NCBI RefSeq assembly: GCF_000003815.2
Contig: NC_049993.1
Span: 14,271,370 to 14,335,369, forward strand
Direction of reading: 5' to 3'
Source of the DNA: Branchiostoma floridae
Lineage: Eukaryota > Chordata > Leptocardii > Amphioxiformes > Branchiostomatidae
DNA: 64,000 nucleotides
Shown here: positions 13,267 to 25,018 of the stretch, piece by piece
Position numbering within the stretch: position 1 is the first letter of the stretch
Layout: each line of letters begins with the position of its first letter
The notes under the pieces: model-generated
What the model saw: only the letters and a program-made list of their open reading frames with translations
Databases searched by the model: none
What the model was told of the DNA's origin: nothing
Translations under genes and position numbers: made by a program

Positions 13267-13682
13267 TCAGGAGAGACTTTCAATAATGTAGGGCAGGTAA
13301 TAGGTCAGCAACGCAGTGAGATTCATCAATTTCTGGTTCCATACACGCTCCGGGCAGGAGGTTTGGGGAATTGGCAAGAAACGCGGCGTGTAGCTCATAC
13401 AACCTCTTGAAGCTTGCAGCTCATCCAGAAGGTGACATCCCATAGGAATCTTTATGTAGAGGACCTTGAATAGCTGCATTTTCAATTTTGGTGGTCATCC
13501 CTCGCCGGGACACAAGTCAACGCCTTTGACAGCTCATTTATCTGGATCAGAACCGCGGGTTCTCTCAGGGAGTTGGGCGGAGAGGAGGTGATGACTTGGG
13601 GGTAGCGCTTGCCGTCTGCCGCTTGGCTTCCCGCGTGACCCCGTCCTGGGAAAACGGTGGATGGAATAATATTGAATGTCAT
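13267..13682 (-). pseudogene. GC-richer block with two abutting open frames, possible gene relic
   Basis: Two minus-strand frames, 13682-13482 and 13485-13267, abut with a 4-bp overlap, and a third frame in between is also open for about 45 codons (about 13412-13278). Base composition is richer in G+C than the flanks, as for a coding exon or old gene copy. I recognise no domain, and neither frame continues far enough to be a gene. A broken exon or a retrocopy are both possible; so is chance. Confidence 0.2.
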
Positions 13683-13689
13683 TTCTTGT

Positions 13690-14670
13690 TGGACCTTAGG
13701 GCGGTAGAATGTTTCGCAACTTTATAAGGCTCTTGTGTGGTATTGAGGGACAATTGGCACGGATACAAGAGTCCTGTATTTGTGCCAACTGTCTCTCAAT
13801 GCCTTGTGTGAACTTCGTGCTGTGATACCAGTGGTAATTTCGTCGATACTTACGATATGTTACCTGTGCAACTACAGAGACATGTACTGGTACAAATGTT
13901 CCCTGTGATTTGTATTTTTTTCACCAGAGTCGTACGTTTTAGTCACAAAGTAAGTCACAACGTTAAACAATTGAGTGTAAATCTGTTATTTAGAGTACCA
14001 GTTCTTTGATGTTTTGCATTTTGGACCTGAGGCTTTCGCTGTATTTCACCCTTTCACATTCCTACTAAAAGTCAAATAAAACGAATGGTATACCTCGATA
14101 TAGGCGTTTGCGGTGAGACAACTGACAACAAATGAATAAAAAAACTGATAGGCCCATGGCTGTAAAGCTCAGTCAACCACCTAGTTTTTTGGTGATGAAC
14201 AAAAATGTCGAATTCCAAATGACAGTGCTGTAAAGAAAATCTTTCTGTCGTGACTGAGCATTAGCTAAGCACAAAAGTTCAATATCGACCTATCAATTTT
14301 AATGACTGTATTAAAAAGAATAAACCTTCCATGAACGTAACAAACGTTTGCAACTGTAAAATAAACTCTATCCAAGCACTGTACAAACAACATGTACGAT
14401 AAAATCACAGTATTTTCCGGAAACAGTACTCAAGACGTCTTGGGTACTCAGAGAAGATTCCTGAGAGATACTCGTCACAACAGACATCCGTTCTGACACG
14501 ACTTAAGAGCGTCTTCAACCCTCCGGCCCTCTTCTTGACCGGGGCTAGCACTTAGCCCACCCCTGCTTTTATCTGAGCTCTCCGAATCCCAAGCCAAATG
14601 GTCCTCCATCAAAAGGAAAATTGACGCCTTGTTTCGAAGACTCGCGACGGCGATGGTTGTAAAAAAAAGA
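13690..14670. other. gene-free stretch
   Basis: Nothing recognised apart from a short GC-rich piece at 14510-14600 without an open frame of interest. Confidence 0.4.
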
Positions 14671-14672
14671 CT

Positions 14673-15063
14673 AAGGCCACAGCAACTAAATTTTACGGAT
14701 GAGACTGCAAAAATAATGGAAATATGGCATCAAAACCAACAAGGCATTCATACCTGTATTTAAGAAAGGCAACAGTGTAGTAAAAATGACCATAGTGTTG
14801 TAGACTGGTGTCACTAACAATGTTGGCAACTACGCTCCATATGGGTGCCACTCTTATGGGCAGAAAGTTTCACTTCTGCAACTACTTTCAATGCTACCTC
14901 TTTAGTGATTCTACATACAAGTACAATCATTAGGTTACAACACAACACAACCTATTTTGGTCTACCTGACCATCCCTGAAGAAAAAAAAAATCTTGTTCT
15001 TTTCTGAAATCAGGCGAAAGTTAATAAGAGGATGTAATCCATTATATTTACTTGCTGTGGCCT
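14673..15063 (-). mobile_element. foldback MITE, family A, complete copy
   Basis: Bounded by AAGGCCACAGCAACTAAATT and its inverse ATTTACTTGCTGTGGCCT. The interior matches the reverse complement of 830-1356: 'caacaaggcattcatacctgtat', 'gtgccac', 'gtacaatcattaggttacaaca', 'caggcgaaagttaat'. No coding capacity. Confidence 0.75.
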
Positions 15064-15065
15064 AA

Positions 15066-18000
15066 AAGGGGAGAGGTGGTCACGATTGATCATCGGACAG
15101 AAGGGTAGATTACCAGCGGGGAGGTCTTCACTAATGACCGGCGTCTGCTGCAAGAAGCTGCGATAAAAATCAGGGTGAGGTTCTCTCTGACTGTGTGAGA
15201 TGGCTCCCAAGGAGAGACTTCTGACATATCACTCAAGAAACACCGAAGCCTGTCTCAAGTACAAGAGGAAATGGGATGGCCCCTGAACATCATATCTATG
15301 TCGTATAACTCCTTGGGAGAGCTCAAGTTTAAGCCGAAAGGGCGAAGGAGAAGTCTGTTGAGACGGTGAGAAAACGGCATGAGTTGTAGGGGACATCGAT
15401 ACCAAGATGTCTGACTTAACTTACTAGATCCTGTCCAACATGAGCAAGTAGCGGCTGAGTCAAGTTCTAGAGATCATAAAACACACTTAGGTATAGCATG
15501 AATGTTTATCTGTGTTGGTAAAATACATTATGGAAAAATGCTAACAGTAACACTTAACATTCAACACTGGGGTTAACACTATAGGGACTTATCCTTCTAA
15601 ATTTTCGGACGAACTCCGTCGAACTTGTTCTTAGAATAAATGACCTTTCCATCTCCAGCAGTGACGTCAGGAACATGCCACTTTTGCAGGAGGGGTTCAG
15701 AAAGTATCAGAAAGTCTACATCGTCCCCGTCTTTGTTGAGGTCCATTTTCTACAATACACCTAGCATTTCCTATAATTCGCTTAGGTATAACTTAGACAA
15801 ACATACAGTCTTAGTTTTTCTTTCATTTGGCCATTTATCATTTTAAATGTACCTCGACGATTTCAAGACATTAGTGGTACATTTTGAAGTTTGTATTCAG
15901 AAATACTTATCCTACCGTTTAGCCTTTTCATCTGCCCAGTTACTTTAGTTGTGTCGATGAAAAGATTTGAGCGGATGGAATGCCTTTATCTTGCATTATG
16001 AAGTATATATAACATTTCTGGTACGATGGTACGATACCAGAGTCTTTGATTCAATACATTGTCACCAGGTCGCTCAAATGATTGAATACCTTTGTTGAAA
16101 AAAATTCAAAAGGTCGCAGTTATCGCTAGAAGGTCGGCCAGATTTGGCCGAGAAAGTTCTCATTCGGGAATAGGAGAAAGTGGCGGCTGGTAATCGTATG
16201 TCTAGACGTTTGACGGGCGGCTTCTCTTACTGGGCTCAGAACTGCCATGAATGCGTTATTCTGCTACAGTAAAGCTATAAAAGCACATACTACTCAGGAT
16301 ATTCACTTCTTCACAAGTTAGCCAAGTAAGAAATTATTGAAAATTACTTTTTCACTACCATAAACGCAGTCAAATCTGTAAAATGTATGTATTTCACACC
16401 TTGAAAAAGATAGGTGTACAATTGAATCATGAGAAACTCCATTTACCGTACAAGTAACTTACTAGTAAGTCTTTTATTCCCATCTATTGAATGCTCTATG
16501 TGAGGTACTATTCGATACAATAGGGTGGCAAAACATAAATACATTTCTTTTGAAGTCGATTTAATAAATTTCAGATTTACTAGGTGTCGTATATACTTAA
16601 AAAAAGAACCCTTTTAGATTGGGAAAATTAGCCATTGAAAATTAATTAAGGGGAGCTAAGACAACGTTTGCTCCATTGTTTTACAGATCGGGTACTTTGG
16701 TCCCACTTTTTCGTGTTTATAAGATGCTTGGTCAGTGTTTCTTATGGCAAATCTTACCATCTTAATCAAAGGTCCTTCCGTCGTCCTACAGTGTGCAAGC
16801 CAAGTGGGGTACAGGAAAAACCGTAGCCATTATTATAAAGCCAAGTCCGTGAATGGATGTACGTAACCTGTGTTTATGAAAGGCGGTCTGAACTCTGTTT
16901 GCAGTTCTAAACACCATCGCAAGGTGCCGCACCTGTGCATACCCGAATGCATACCACTTCGTCCTTTCACTATAATTGTTTGAGGACAAGTTGGAAGAAT
17001 ATTAGTGTAAGAATTAACACCGAACAATGCTTAAGGTTAATCCTGATAGTAAGAGACAAATAAGGAAACATGTTTTTTTATCATATTCAAAAGAAAGTCA
17101 TGTAAGAATAATTATTAGTTGCCTTACTGTATAACTCTCTAGGAATAAAAACAAAACAAAACTGATGTAATCTGATCTGATCTGATATCTATCCCTAACT
17201 ATTTGACCGTTGGGACAAAACAAAAGATCTGGCGACCAGTTTTCACCACCCTTCTTTCCCCTTTTCTGTCGTCTTAATGTTTCTTTCTCGCTGGAAGTTT
17301 CCTTGAATGATAGCTTTCGCTAGTCCCGATGACCGTGACACGTTACCGTACCACTTCATCAAGTAGAAATACAAAGGAATAACTCTAACAAAATAAAGTG
17401 GCTCCCTATCTACGCCACAGACACCCTTTATCACATTATAATCATACAAGTACCAAACGATTAGAAGCCAACATCACAGCCAACGTTTTAATGCACTAGA
17501 GAGGACCTCCCAACACACCAGATATCTAATTATGGAATAAATCCAAAGCATTTTATGACACGTGTCACTTTTATGACCCGATAATCAAATTAAAGAATAG
17601 ATTGTAACGTAATCATGTGTATAACCTTGTTTATACGCCATTTATTAATTCAATTGCAGTAGTAATAAATCTAATGGCCTTTGTGGCTACCCGAGAAATA
17701 TAGCAACGTAGGCTTAACAGCTAGCATTTGTATCAGGGTGAAAATGAATTTTCAAGAATCTATTTTGAATATTTCACAGCGAAGTATTATACATCGAATT
17801 TAGTGCAATTCATGTAGTCATAAGATATATGTATCAAGAGCTCTACTCGTGGCGGTACTAACCTATTCTGGTAGATAAAAATGATTGTTACAATATGCAC
17901 ATGTTCTACAGCACGTCTCTACATTTTGGACGGCGATATTGCTTTCTGTCATGAACGCTATCATAATGTTCGTAAAACGTGATTGAACAGTACGAATATC

Positions 18001-18555
18001 AAGTATCTGTTACAGCTCAGATTATTGCTACTCAAAATTTTAGACTTCACGGGGAACTGCGACGTCATCAAAATGGCGACAGCCAAGCAGTGAATGGTGA
18101 TATCTCGTCCATAGTTTTCTCTCATAGTGTCCTAAGGTGTTTGACCCAATAACTGATGGAGTATCACAGAATCATATACAGAAACCAAATAAGACCCAAC
18201 CACCACATTTAAATCAAGATATACGAGACATGACGACTTACATTTTTCGTACAGCAGGTCATTATCGTTATGGATAAACTAAACTTTCATTATCATTCTG
18301 AAATTTTACAAAGCAGGAGCGCCGCCTATTTATTACGGTGGAAACTGCAGGTGGCCTAAATGTGACCTTACCTGACCTAACAGAAGATGTCTTCGTTGGA
18401 TCATGGCGTAGTTGGCATCAAAATCAGCGGTGGGTTGTTATTAAAGAGCATTGTAACATGATGAAGGTTATGCAATATTGAACATCTTTTGTTCCTATGT
18501 TCAGGTAAATCTCAAAATTAATATACGTCAATATGCGCGCGTTTATGTGCGCGTG
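15066..18555. other. gene-free stretch
   Basis: Only short frames, none with a signature or splice context that I could support. No repeat pair recognised. Confidence 0.4.
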
Positions 18556-18560
18556 TATTT

Positions 18561-18597
18561 GAATGCTTGGGGGTAAATACTTACCCCCTAAGCATTC
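18561..18597. repeat. hairpin palindrome beside a (TG)n tract
   Basis: GAATGCTTGGGGGTAA and TTACCCCCTAAGCATTC form a 16-bp stem with one bulged T and a four-base loop. An alternating GCGCGCG/TGTGCGCGTG stretch precedes it and a TG-rich tract (18613-18685) follows. Confidence 0.7.
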
Positions 18598-18699
18598 AGA
18601 TAAGTGTCAGCTTGTGTGTGTGTGTGTGTTCTATGTGTACATGCACGTGTGCGTGTTTGTATCCATAAGTGTATGTGTGTGCGTATGCAATTTTTGTGT

Positions 18700-20445
18700 T
18701 GTATTTTACAAGAAATGGCTACAATTCATCGCTGTAACGTCATACTAATCTGCACATATCATACATAACATATCTTTTTTGATATTCCCTTTGAAGATAC
18801 AAGGTTACATTTTATGGTTATAGCCTTTAGAAATATCGTTTTTGAGAACTACAGTACTCGAAAGTTCACCGATATATGTATTATGTGGACAAACATACAT
18901 GTACTATGTTAAATGGCTGCGTAGGCAAGAGTAAGCCCTAGAATTCAGGACAAGGTTCGACATAATAAGTCTCAGGTACACTGAGGCCGCCATGCCAAAA
19001 AAGTCAAGACAATTTTTGTTCCCATGCATAGGTATTGTCTTGGGGAGTTTATATAGGGTCGGGCATCCATATACATAGCAAGGTACAAAGATAAAGGTCG
19101 TATAGTGCGTCACTTTGTCATACATTGTTCACAATAAGATGATTAACGCATAAAATTGTTCACATTTCTTTTCGCTTGCTCGTAAGAATTTGATACCATC
19201 TGTACGCTAGATAAATTCAACTATATCAAAGCAGGTATAACCCCTTACAGTGTACAAATATGTAAATATATAAAAGAATGTTAAGACCTTAGAACCGAAC
19301 AATTGAAATGATGTACGAGACTCAACATGCTTATGTATTGATACTTGTACTTATTCGCAGATAATTATGTACTAGGTAGTTAATTGTATTACACGTTTTT
19401 GTCTATTTGTAGATGACCTTACGCAACTTGCTGTACTTTTGTTGTGTCAATAATGATGAAATATATAGTCTTGAGGTGTGGTATTATCAGTTGTAGGTCG
19501 TCGAATGATTTTGATGTAAATTCTTGTATCCTCTATAAGAAGCTTTTCAATTATGAACAACCCTCGTAATCTTTTACATCACGTTTTATTCAAATCCAAT
19601 TAGATACAATATTGTAATTGTGTAAAAGAGAAGTGCAATGCTTTAACAGATTCTCAATTCAGATGTTGTTTTTGCTGTTAGTAGCAAATATACGTGCATT
19701 TTAAAGTATATCCCGACAACGATTTACAGGCAGTACATTAGAAGAGCTTATTTCTCTTTAAATCCAATTTTCTATCAGCTTAAACAGTATATAACACATC
19801 AGACACAAAAGTGTGATCTTCTGTAATATAATAATATCCTCGAAAGGATAGACGTACGGCAAAACGTACTGGCGTCTACCAGAAAGTTTCTTAATATTTC
19901 CAAAAACATTTTTTACATAATTATATAATGATTAAGGATCATAGTTTCTCGGTAATACTACGTAAATGCTATGTACAACTTTGTAAATAGAGTTGTTTTC
20001 TCCAAATATACAATTACATGAATATATGAAATCTGTTGATATGAAGAATATAAAGACAACAAAACCGTCATTAGCAATAATAACATTGCCTTTGACAACT
20101 GAAGACCTCATAACAAACATTATACTTACAAAAACAGTTTTGCATGAAATTACAGAAGCCAGCACATTGTGATCTATTGCTCTTATAAGCCAATGATGAT
20201 ATGAAAGCTCCGTACTGTACAGTAACTTAAGAGAGTTTACTTATCAAGAATACAATAATTACATTACCATACTTACGAAACATCAGGAAAATCTACGTGC
20301 TATAGTATTTTTAGAAACAAAATACAAATGTGATGAAAGGTTTTGTCTGTAACGTTACTTCACTATGCGAAAACATACAAATAGGAAAAAGGTAGAATGT
20401 CTACATGTTTTTTAACTCATTTCAAAGTATTTTCATAAAGTCGCT
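18700..20445. other. gene-free AT-rich stretch
   Basis: Downstream of the LRR gene on its strand. No gene or repeat recognised. Confidence 0.4.
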
Positions 20446-20449
20446 AGTT

Positions 20450-20745
20450 AGAAAAGAGGGCCAAACCCCTAAATCTTGCCACTTGTACAGTATCTGTCAG
20501 CAAGCAAAGGCAACATTGTCTAGTTTTGTATTTCAAAGCAATTTTAACGCTACCCTCTTTCATTTAATTTTCTGATTTTAACACGAGCTTCTGAGTCAGT
20601 CCCCAACATATATATTACAGATATATTAGCAGTTTGGTCCATTATGAATTTAAAGGAGGAAACAACATTTTTTTTCCTTTTTTGTTATTCAGTGATATCT
20701 TCAAAAGTCGAATCTTGGTCAGCATTATGTTGTTGTTTTTCTTAT
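20450..20745 (-). pseudogene. degraded tandem copy of the 3' end of the LRR gene
   Basis: This block parallels 20750-21030 with an offset of about 300 bp. On the plus strand both contain 'CAAACCCCT', 'AACATTGTCTAG', 'CATTTAATTT.CTGATTT', 'GGTCCATTATGAATTT' and 'CGAATCTTGGTCAGCAT'. The last segment is coding in the LRR gene (tail ADQDSAFGD). In the copy the minus strand still reads ADQDSTFEDITE followed by a stop in the equivalent place. No upstream exon sequence is retained, so this is a relic of a partial tandem duplication, not a gene. Confidence 0.6.
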
Positions 20746-20931
20746 TTCAAAGCATGTTTAAGGTTCGAAAAGAAGGTCAAACCCCTGCCACTTACATATT
20801 ACTGATTTTCATCAATAAAAGGCAAGAACATTGTCTAGATTTGTGTTTCAAATCTACCATTTAATTTGCTGATTTAAACACAGTTTTAAACACGGTTTTC
20901 TGAAGCAGCCCCAATAGATGTACTAAAATTA

Positions 20932-20937
20932 TTTATT
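20932..20937 (-). terminator. candidate poly(A) signal AATAAA for the LRR gene
   Basis: TTTATT on the plus strand is AATAAA on the coding strand, 42 bases after the stop codon. Position and sequence fit, but no transcript data are available. Confidence 0.45.
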
Positions 20938-20979
20938 GGTTGGGTCCATTATGAATTTTGTTTTGCTTTGATTTTTTTG

Positions 20980-22368
20980 TTACTCATGATCATTAGCATC
21001 TCCGAATGCCGAATCTTGGTCAGCATCTTTTTCAGCTTGGTTCTCACGAGCTTTATCGATATCTTCGTAAATATGACATGACTGACGCACGTTGGCATCG
21101 CTGGGCTTGCCTGCTTGTTCAGGGACTTCGTAATTGTTATCTTTGGCCCAAAACTTCCTACTAAACCAATCTGTTATCTTGGGACCCAGAATGTAGGAGA
21201 TCCCTACACTTGCTATCATTATGATGATGAAATAGATCAGGAGGTCGGAGTACTCACTCAAAGTGAAGTTTTTAGTGGGGACATAGTTGTTGGTCAAGCC
21301 GTTCATGAAGATGTAGACTTCTTTGGACCCGGTAGCAGGTTTGTTGAGGAAGTCGTTGGGGTTTGGCGGCTTGCTTTGTGGTGTTGTTGGGTCATTTGAG
21401 GCGGGTGCAGCGACGGCTTGTTCCGAAGAAGGTGAATGGTAGTGCCCTGCGTTTTTACCCTCGATGGGCTGGCTGATAGGCTTCGAGGTCGTGTTGTTTT
21501 CAAGGTCACAGTAACCGTCGTTTGCAGGTGCTGGACAACTGTCGTTGACGTAATCATCACAGACAAGGGTTGTAGGACTCAGGGTTGACATGTTGGCGTT
21601 TTTGAGCTCACACGGGCGGTCACAGAGCAAGAGTTCGCCATCTTTCACTGAAAACTTCCCGTTGGTGCTTGGGGTGAACCAGTCAAGGAATGCTGCAAGA
21701 TGGCAGTCGCATTTTAGGGGGTTCTTTGCAAGGTAGATAGCAAGGTGGGGTTTCAAGGCTCGCAGATCGTAAGGAGGGGGTGTGGGGCGTTGAATCTTGT
21801 TTCCATTCAGAAGAAATGTCATCAATGTATGTTTATTATTTGGCAGCTTCATCGCATCCCAGGGAACGGCCTGCAGCTGGTTACAACTCAGGTCTACGTC
21901 TTTCAGGCTCCCGAGTGTGGAAAATGCTGAACCCGAAACATGTTGGATGCGATTGTTCTGTAGAAAAATGGACATCACAGACGAGAGGCCGATGAAGAAG
22001 TGGTCTTCTATGTAAGGCAGGCGGTTGGTTGACAAGTAGAGATACTTGGCCTTTTTCAAGCCATCGAATGCCTCCGCTTCAATGTCGGCGATGTCGTTTT
22101 TAGATAGATTCAAAAGTTTGACAGAGTAAGCGCCTCGGAAGGATCCTGCTCTGATCACGGATATGTCGTTATTTTCCAAGAATATGGACCTTGCCTTAGG
22201 TGGTACGGTCTTGGGTATCGTCTCAAGATTTTTGCCGCTACATAAGACCCATGTAGGTGTACAGGAACATGTTTTACAATAGTTGCCCTCCACCGCTTGG
22301 TTTGTAGGAGAATTTAGCACACAGAAAATGACAAAGATGAAGGCAACAGTGCGGTAGCTCACAGCCAT
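20980..22368 (-). CDS. single-pass LRR membrane receptor, intronless
   Basis: Encodes 462 residues. A hydrophobic leader (about 6-20) marks a secreted start at 22368. An in-frame ATG at 22458 would add 30 residues before the leader, so the inner Met is preferred. An LRRNT-like cysteine cluster (31-43, CKTCSCTPTWVLC) is followed by about five to six leucine-rich repeats (58-215; LNLSKNDI, LYLSTNRL, IFLQNNRI, VDLSCNQL, FLLNGNKI). An LRRCT follows (216-270, NPLKCDCHLAAFLDW with further cysteines). Next come a Ser/Pro/Asn-rich stalk with N-glycosylation sequons, a transmembrane helix (376-395) and a 67-residue acidic tail with tyrosines at 413 (YEVP) and 434 (YEDI). Extracellular LRR proteins of this plan act in adhesion or immune recognition; the ligand is unknown. 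Amphioxus has many such genes, so no orthologue name is given. Only one exon is seen. Confidence 0.9.
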   Translation of the reverse strand: MAVSYRTVAFIFVIFCVLNSPTNQAVEGNYCKTCSCTPTWVLCSGKNLETIPKTVPPKARSIFLENNDISVIRAGSFRGAYSVKLLNLSKNDIADIEAEAFDGLKKAKYLYLSTNRLPYIEDHFFIGLSSVMSIFLQNNRIQHVSGSAFSTLGSLKDVDLSCNQLQAVPWDAMKLPNNKHTLMTFLLNGNKIQRPTPPPYDLRALKPHLAIYLAKNPLKCDCHLAAFLDWFTPSTNGKFSVKDGELLLCDRPCELKNANMSTLSPTTLVCDDYVNDSCPAPANDGYCDLENNTTSKPISQPIEGKNAGHYHSPSSEQAVAAPASNDPTTPQSKPPNPNDFLNKPATGSKEVYIFMNGLTNNYVPTKNFTLSEYSDLLIYFIIIMIASVGISYILGPKITDWFSRKFWAKDNNYEVPEQAGKPSDANVRQSCHIYEDIDKARENQAEKDADQDSAFGDANDHE

Positions 22369-22479
22369 TTTGTACACACAGCTGAACACCAACGGTGTTT
22401 GAGAGCAAACTGAGAGCTTGTGCGGCCTGCCTACGCATTTTCCCCAGACAATTATCAACTCTTGAGCAACCCGCAGTAA

Positions 22480-22985
22480 AGGCTACAGCAAGTAAATTTT
22501 ATGGATGGCATCCTACGCAGAATGCACAAATAATGAGATAGCGTGAAGAAAAAGATTAGAAAAAACAACAACAACAAGATGGCTAAATCTAAAAAAACAA
22601 ACACCATAAACGTCGTGACAAGATTTATAGTGACAAAAACGTGGCATCACAACTAACAAGGCATTCATTGCTGCATTTAAGAAGTGAACTGGTGTAGTAA
22701 AATTGATACTAGTGTCACTGATACACTGGTATCACTTGGCAAGTACATTCATGGCTTTCATACTGGTTGCACTTAAACAACTATCGAACAAGTTTCTCTT
22801 TTGCTATAGTAATGGCTACCTCCCCAGTATCACTTCTACAAGTATAATTGTTAGGCTGCAACACAATACGTTTGCCCATTTTTCTCATTTAACTGTCCCC
22901 GAAGAGAATTTTTTTTCTTCTGAAATCAGGCAAAAAATTAATGAGCGCATTGATGTCATCCACAAAATTTACGCGCTGTGGCCTA
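22480..22985 (-). mobile_element. foldback MITE, family A, upstream of the LRR gene
   Basis: Left end AAGGCTACAGCAAGTAAATT, right end AATTTACGCGCTGTGGCCT, inverted with a few changes. The interior carries 'caactaacaaggcattcattgctg', 'actggtatcacttggcaa' and 'caagtataattgttaggctgcaacaca', matching 14673-15063. It lies 111 bp upstream of the chosen LRR start codon, so it overlaps the likely promoter. Confidence 0.75.
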
Positions 22986-24110
22986 AAAAAACAACGGATG
23001 ACGAACAGCACGTGTACGTCACGTAAGCAAGTATAGGTTTGATTATTAAAGACGTGATGATTGTCTGGTTTGACGCACGCGACGTCAGGAAGATGAGTTT
23101 TTTTCATGTCTGACGGCGACGTTGTTGTGAACTTGATTACTTTGCCACCATGGCGGTTGCTTGCGGCCCTAGAACCACTATAGCAAGGGTAGCTTCAGGG
23201 TAGGAAAAATGTTAGACTCCCACGTAGCACAATTCTCAGAAAAATGACTCTTTTTTTGTAATTAGCCCGGATACGCTTATAAGACGGTATGTATGTTTAG
23301 GAAAAGATAATATATCGCAATTAGATTAGTCAGTCCAACTGCAGAGAAAACAACAACAACAACAACAACAACAATAACTAGAAACTGCTGTTAACCTTCA
23401 CATGGTCTGCATGCTTCACATGGAGGTTTTTTTTTTTCGGTGAGGTGTGTGTGTGTGTGTGGGGGGGGGGGGGGCTATGATTGGCGATTTTTATATATCC
23501 GGGAATACGATGGGAAAGGAAAATATGCCGGGAAAGGAAAAATGCCGGGAGAGGAATATATAACAGGGGGAGTGTACCGGCCCTAGACGCCCGTGAAGGA
23601 GGCTACAAACTACTGCTCTGTCTAAGCCATACTAAAAGCATCATAATTTTATATTTATGGGCATTAGCCCCCTAGCTCTGTCCCTTTACGTTCTACATAA
23701 TGATGAGCATAAATCTTGTTGCTTGTTGCACTTAGGGTTATGCATTGTCGCGTATCATAATCGGGACAGTTTATTTATTCCCTACGGTATTGAAGCGTAA
23801 ACTAGCGATGCGAAATATAAATGCAGTTTACGTTAGCACAACGAGGTTCGAGACTTTGGTCAAGTTAGGGTATAAAATCCGACTACATGTCCCAACAATG
23901 TTAACGAGCATCATCGGCCACTTGTTTCACTAAAGTAAATATAGGCCATCAAAATTACGGATGGCCCTACGTTCAAATGTGGTTATTTAGCCCCCTACCA
24001 CAAGAATGGCTGCAGTGGTGTTTTGAAATGCTAGTCGGCGCTTTTAGACGATCAAGGGTTTGTACTTTGTACATATAACACTTTCTCTACGCCAACAGCA
24101 GCTACTCAAG
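22986..24110. other. gene-free stretch with low-complexity tracts
   Basis: Contains (CAA)n at about 23350-23373, a poly-T run at 23427, and (GT)n running directly into 14 G at about 23446-23474. A short GGGAAAGGAAAA(T)ATGCCG repeat follows at 23512-23550. No gene seen. Confidence 0.5.
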
Positions 24111-24173
24111 CAACTGCACATGCTTTTGGAAACGGGCAGACGTTTCAGACAGCCATCCGGTGTCTTTCGCTGG
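24111..24173 (+). mobile_element. fragment of MITE family E
   Basis: CTCAAGCAACTG.A..TG..TTTTGGAAACGG.CA.ACGTTTCA corresponds to the left arm of the complete element at 56723-57020. Only about 60 bp remain. Confidence 0.5.
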
Positions 24174-24192
24174 TAACACGAACCGGATGTTG

Positions 24193-24275
24193 GAGAGAGT
24201 TTTTATATCCTAACTATTATATTATAAAAAGTATAAAAACCCTATCCAGCATAGCTAGGATATAAAAACTCTCTC
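24193..24275. repeat. 24-bp inverted repeat, hairpin
   Basis: GAGAGAGTTTTTATATCCTA at 24193 recurs inverted as TAGGATATAAAAACTCTCTC ending 24275. The 24-bp arms have one mismatch and are separated by 35 bases. Confidence 0.8.
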
Positions 24276-24960
24276 AAGCAAGATTTTTCTAGTATAAATT
24301 ATTACCCGGATGTAAATAGACCTTTCTCTCTCTCCCTCTACCTCATCGTCTTCTCTCGCGCTTGTACAGCATTTTTTCAACATGATCATCATCATTTTGG
24401 GCGGCGGTTCTAAGTTCAGTACAATCTGCAACGTACACTTGTATCTTCAGTACATGAACGATAGCAGAGTCTTCACCGGCGTAGTTTTCCGGGTACTTCA
24501 CCAGACCGATAGTATATGCCATCCCCTTTAGGAAAATCATGTCAAAATCAGGTCAAACCAACAGCTTATTGAATGATATGTATTTTTCTAGTGATAGACT
24601 TTACTCAAAGGAGACAGTCCTCCATGAAACTTCCTGCAGTTCACACTTACCTTGCTAGGTGCGCTCTTTGGTGCAGTCACATGATGCAAATTAGCCAACC
24701 ACACGCATTGTTTTACAGTTTTGACATAATATTGTCAAGCTGTATGGGGCGCGAACTTTGGAACTAGGCAGGGAAAATTAATTATTTCAAAGTTATCCAT
24801 GACTATGGGTGTCCTTGACAGTGTTTGTATTGTGTGAAAAGAAGATTTGGGGCAGGGCTTGGCAGCTGGAGATGTCACCAAATACCTTCCGTACAGACAC
24901 GGGGTTGGGAGGGGGGCTGCATGTAGAACTCAGGGTTTTTGAAGTTTGGAATCTCGTCTT
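24276..24960. other. gene-free stretch
   Basis: One 65-codon frame without signature. Nothing else recognised. Confidence 0.4.
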
Positions 24961-25018
24961 ATTCACAAAAATAACATAAAATGGAACTGAAAAAAAACAT
25001 GAACACTCCCTAGAGCAT

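Noticed and set aside
22369-22458. Upstream in-frame ATG giving a 492-residue LRR protein
   Set aside because: The 30 extra residues would bury the signal peptide; the inner Met at 22368 is followed directly by the hydrophobic leader.
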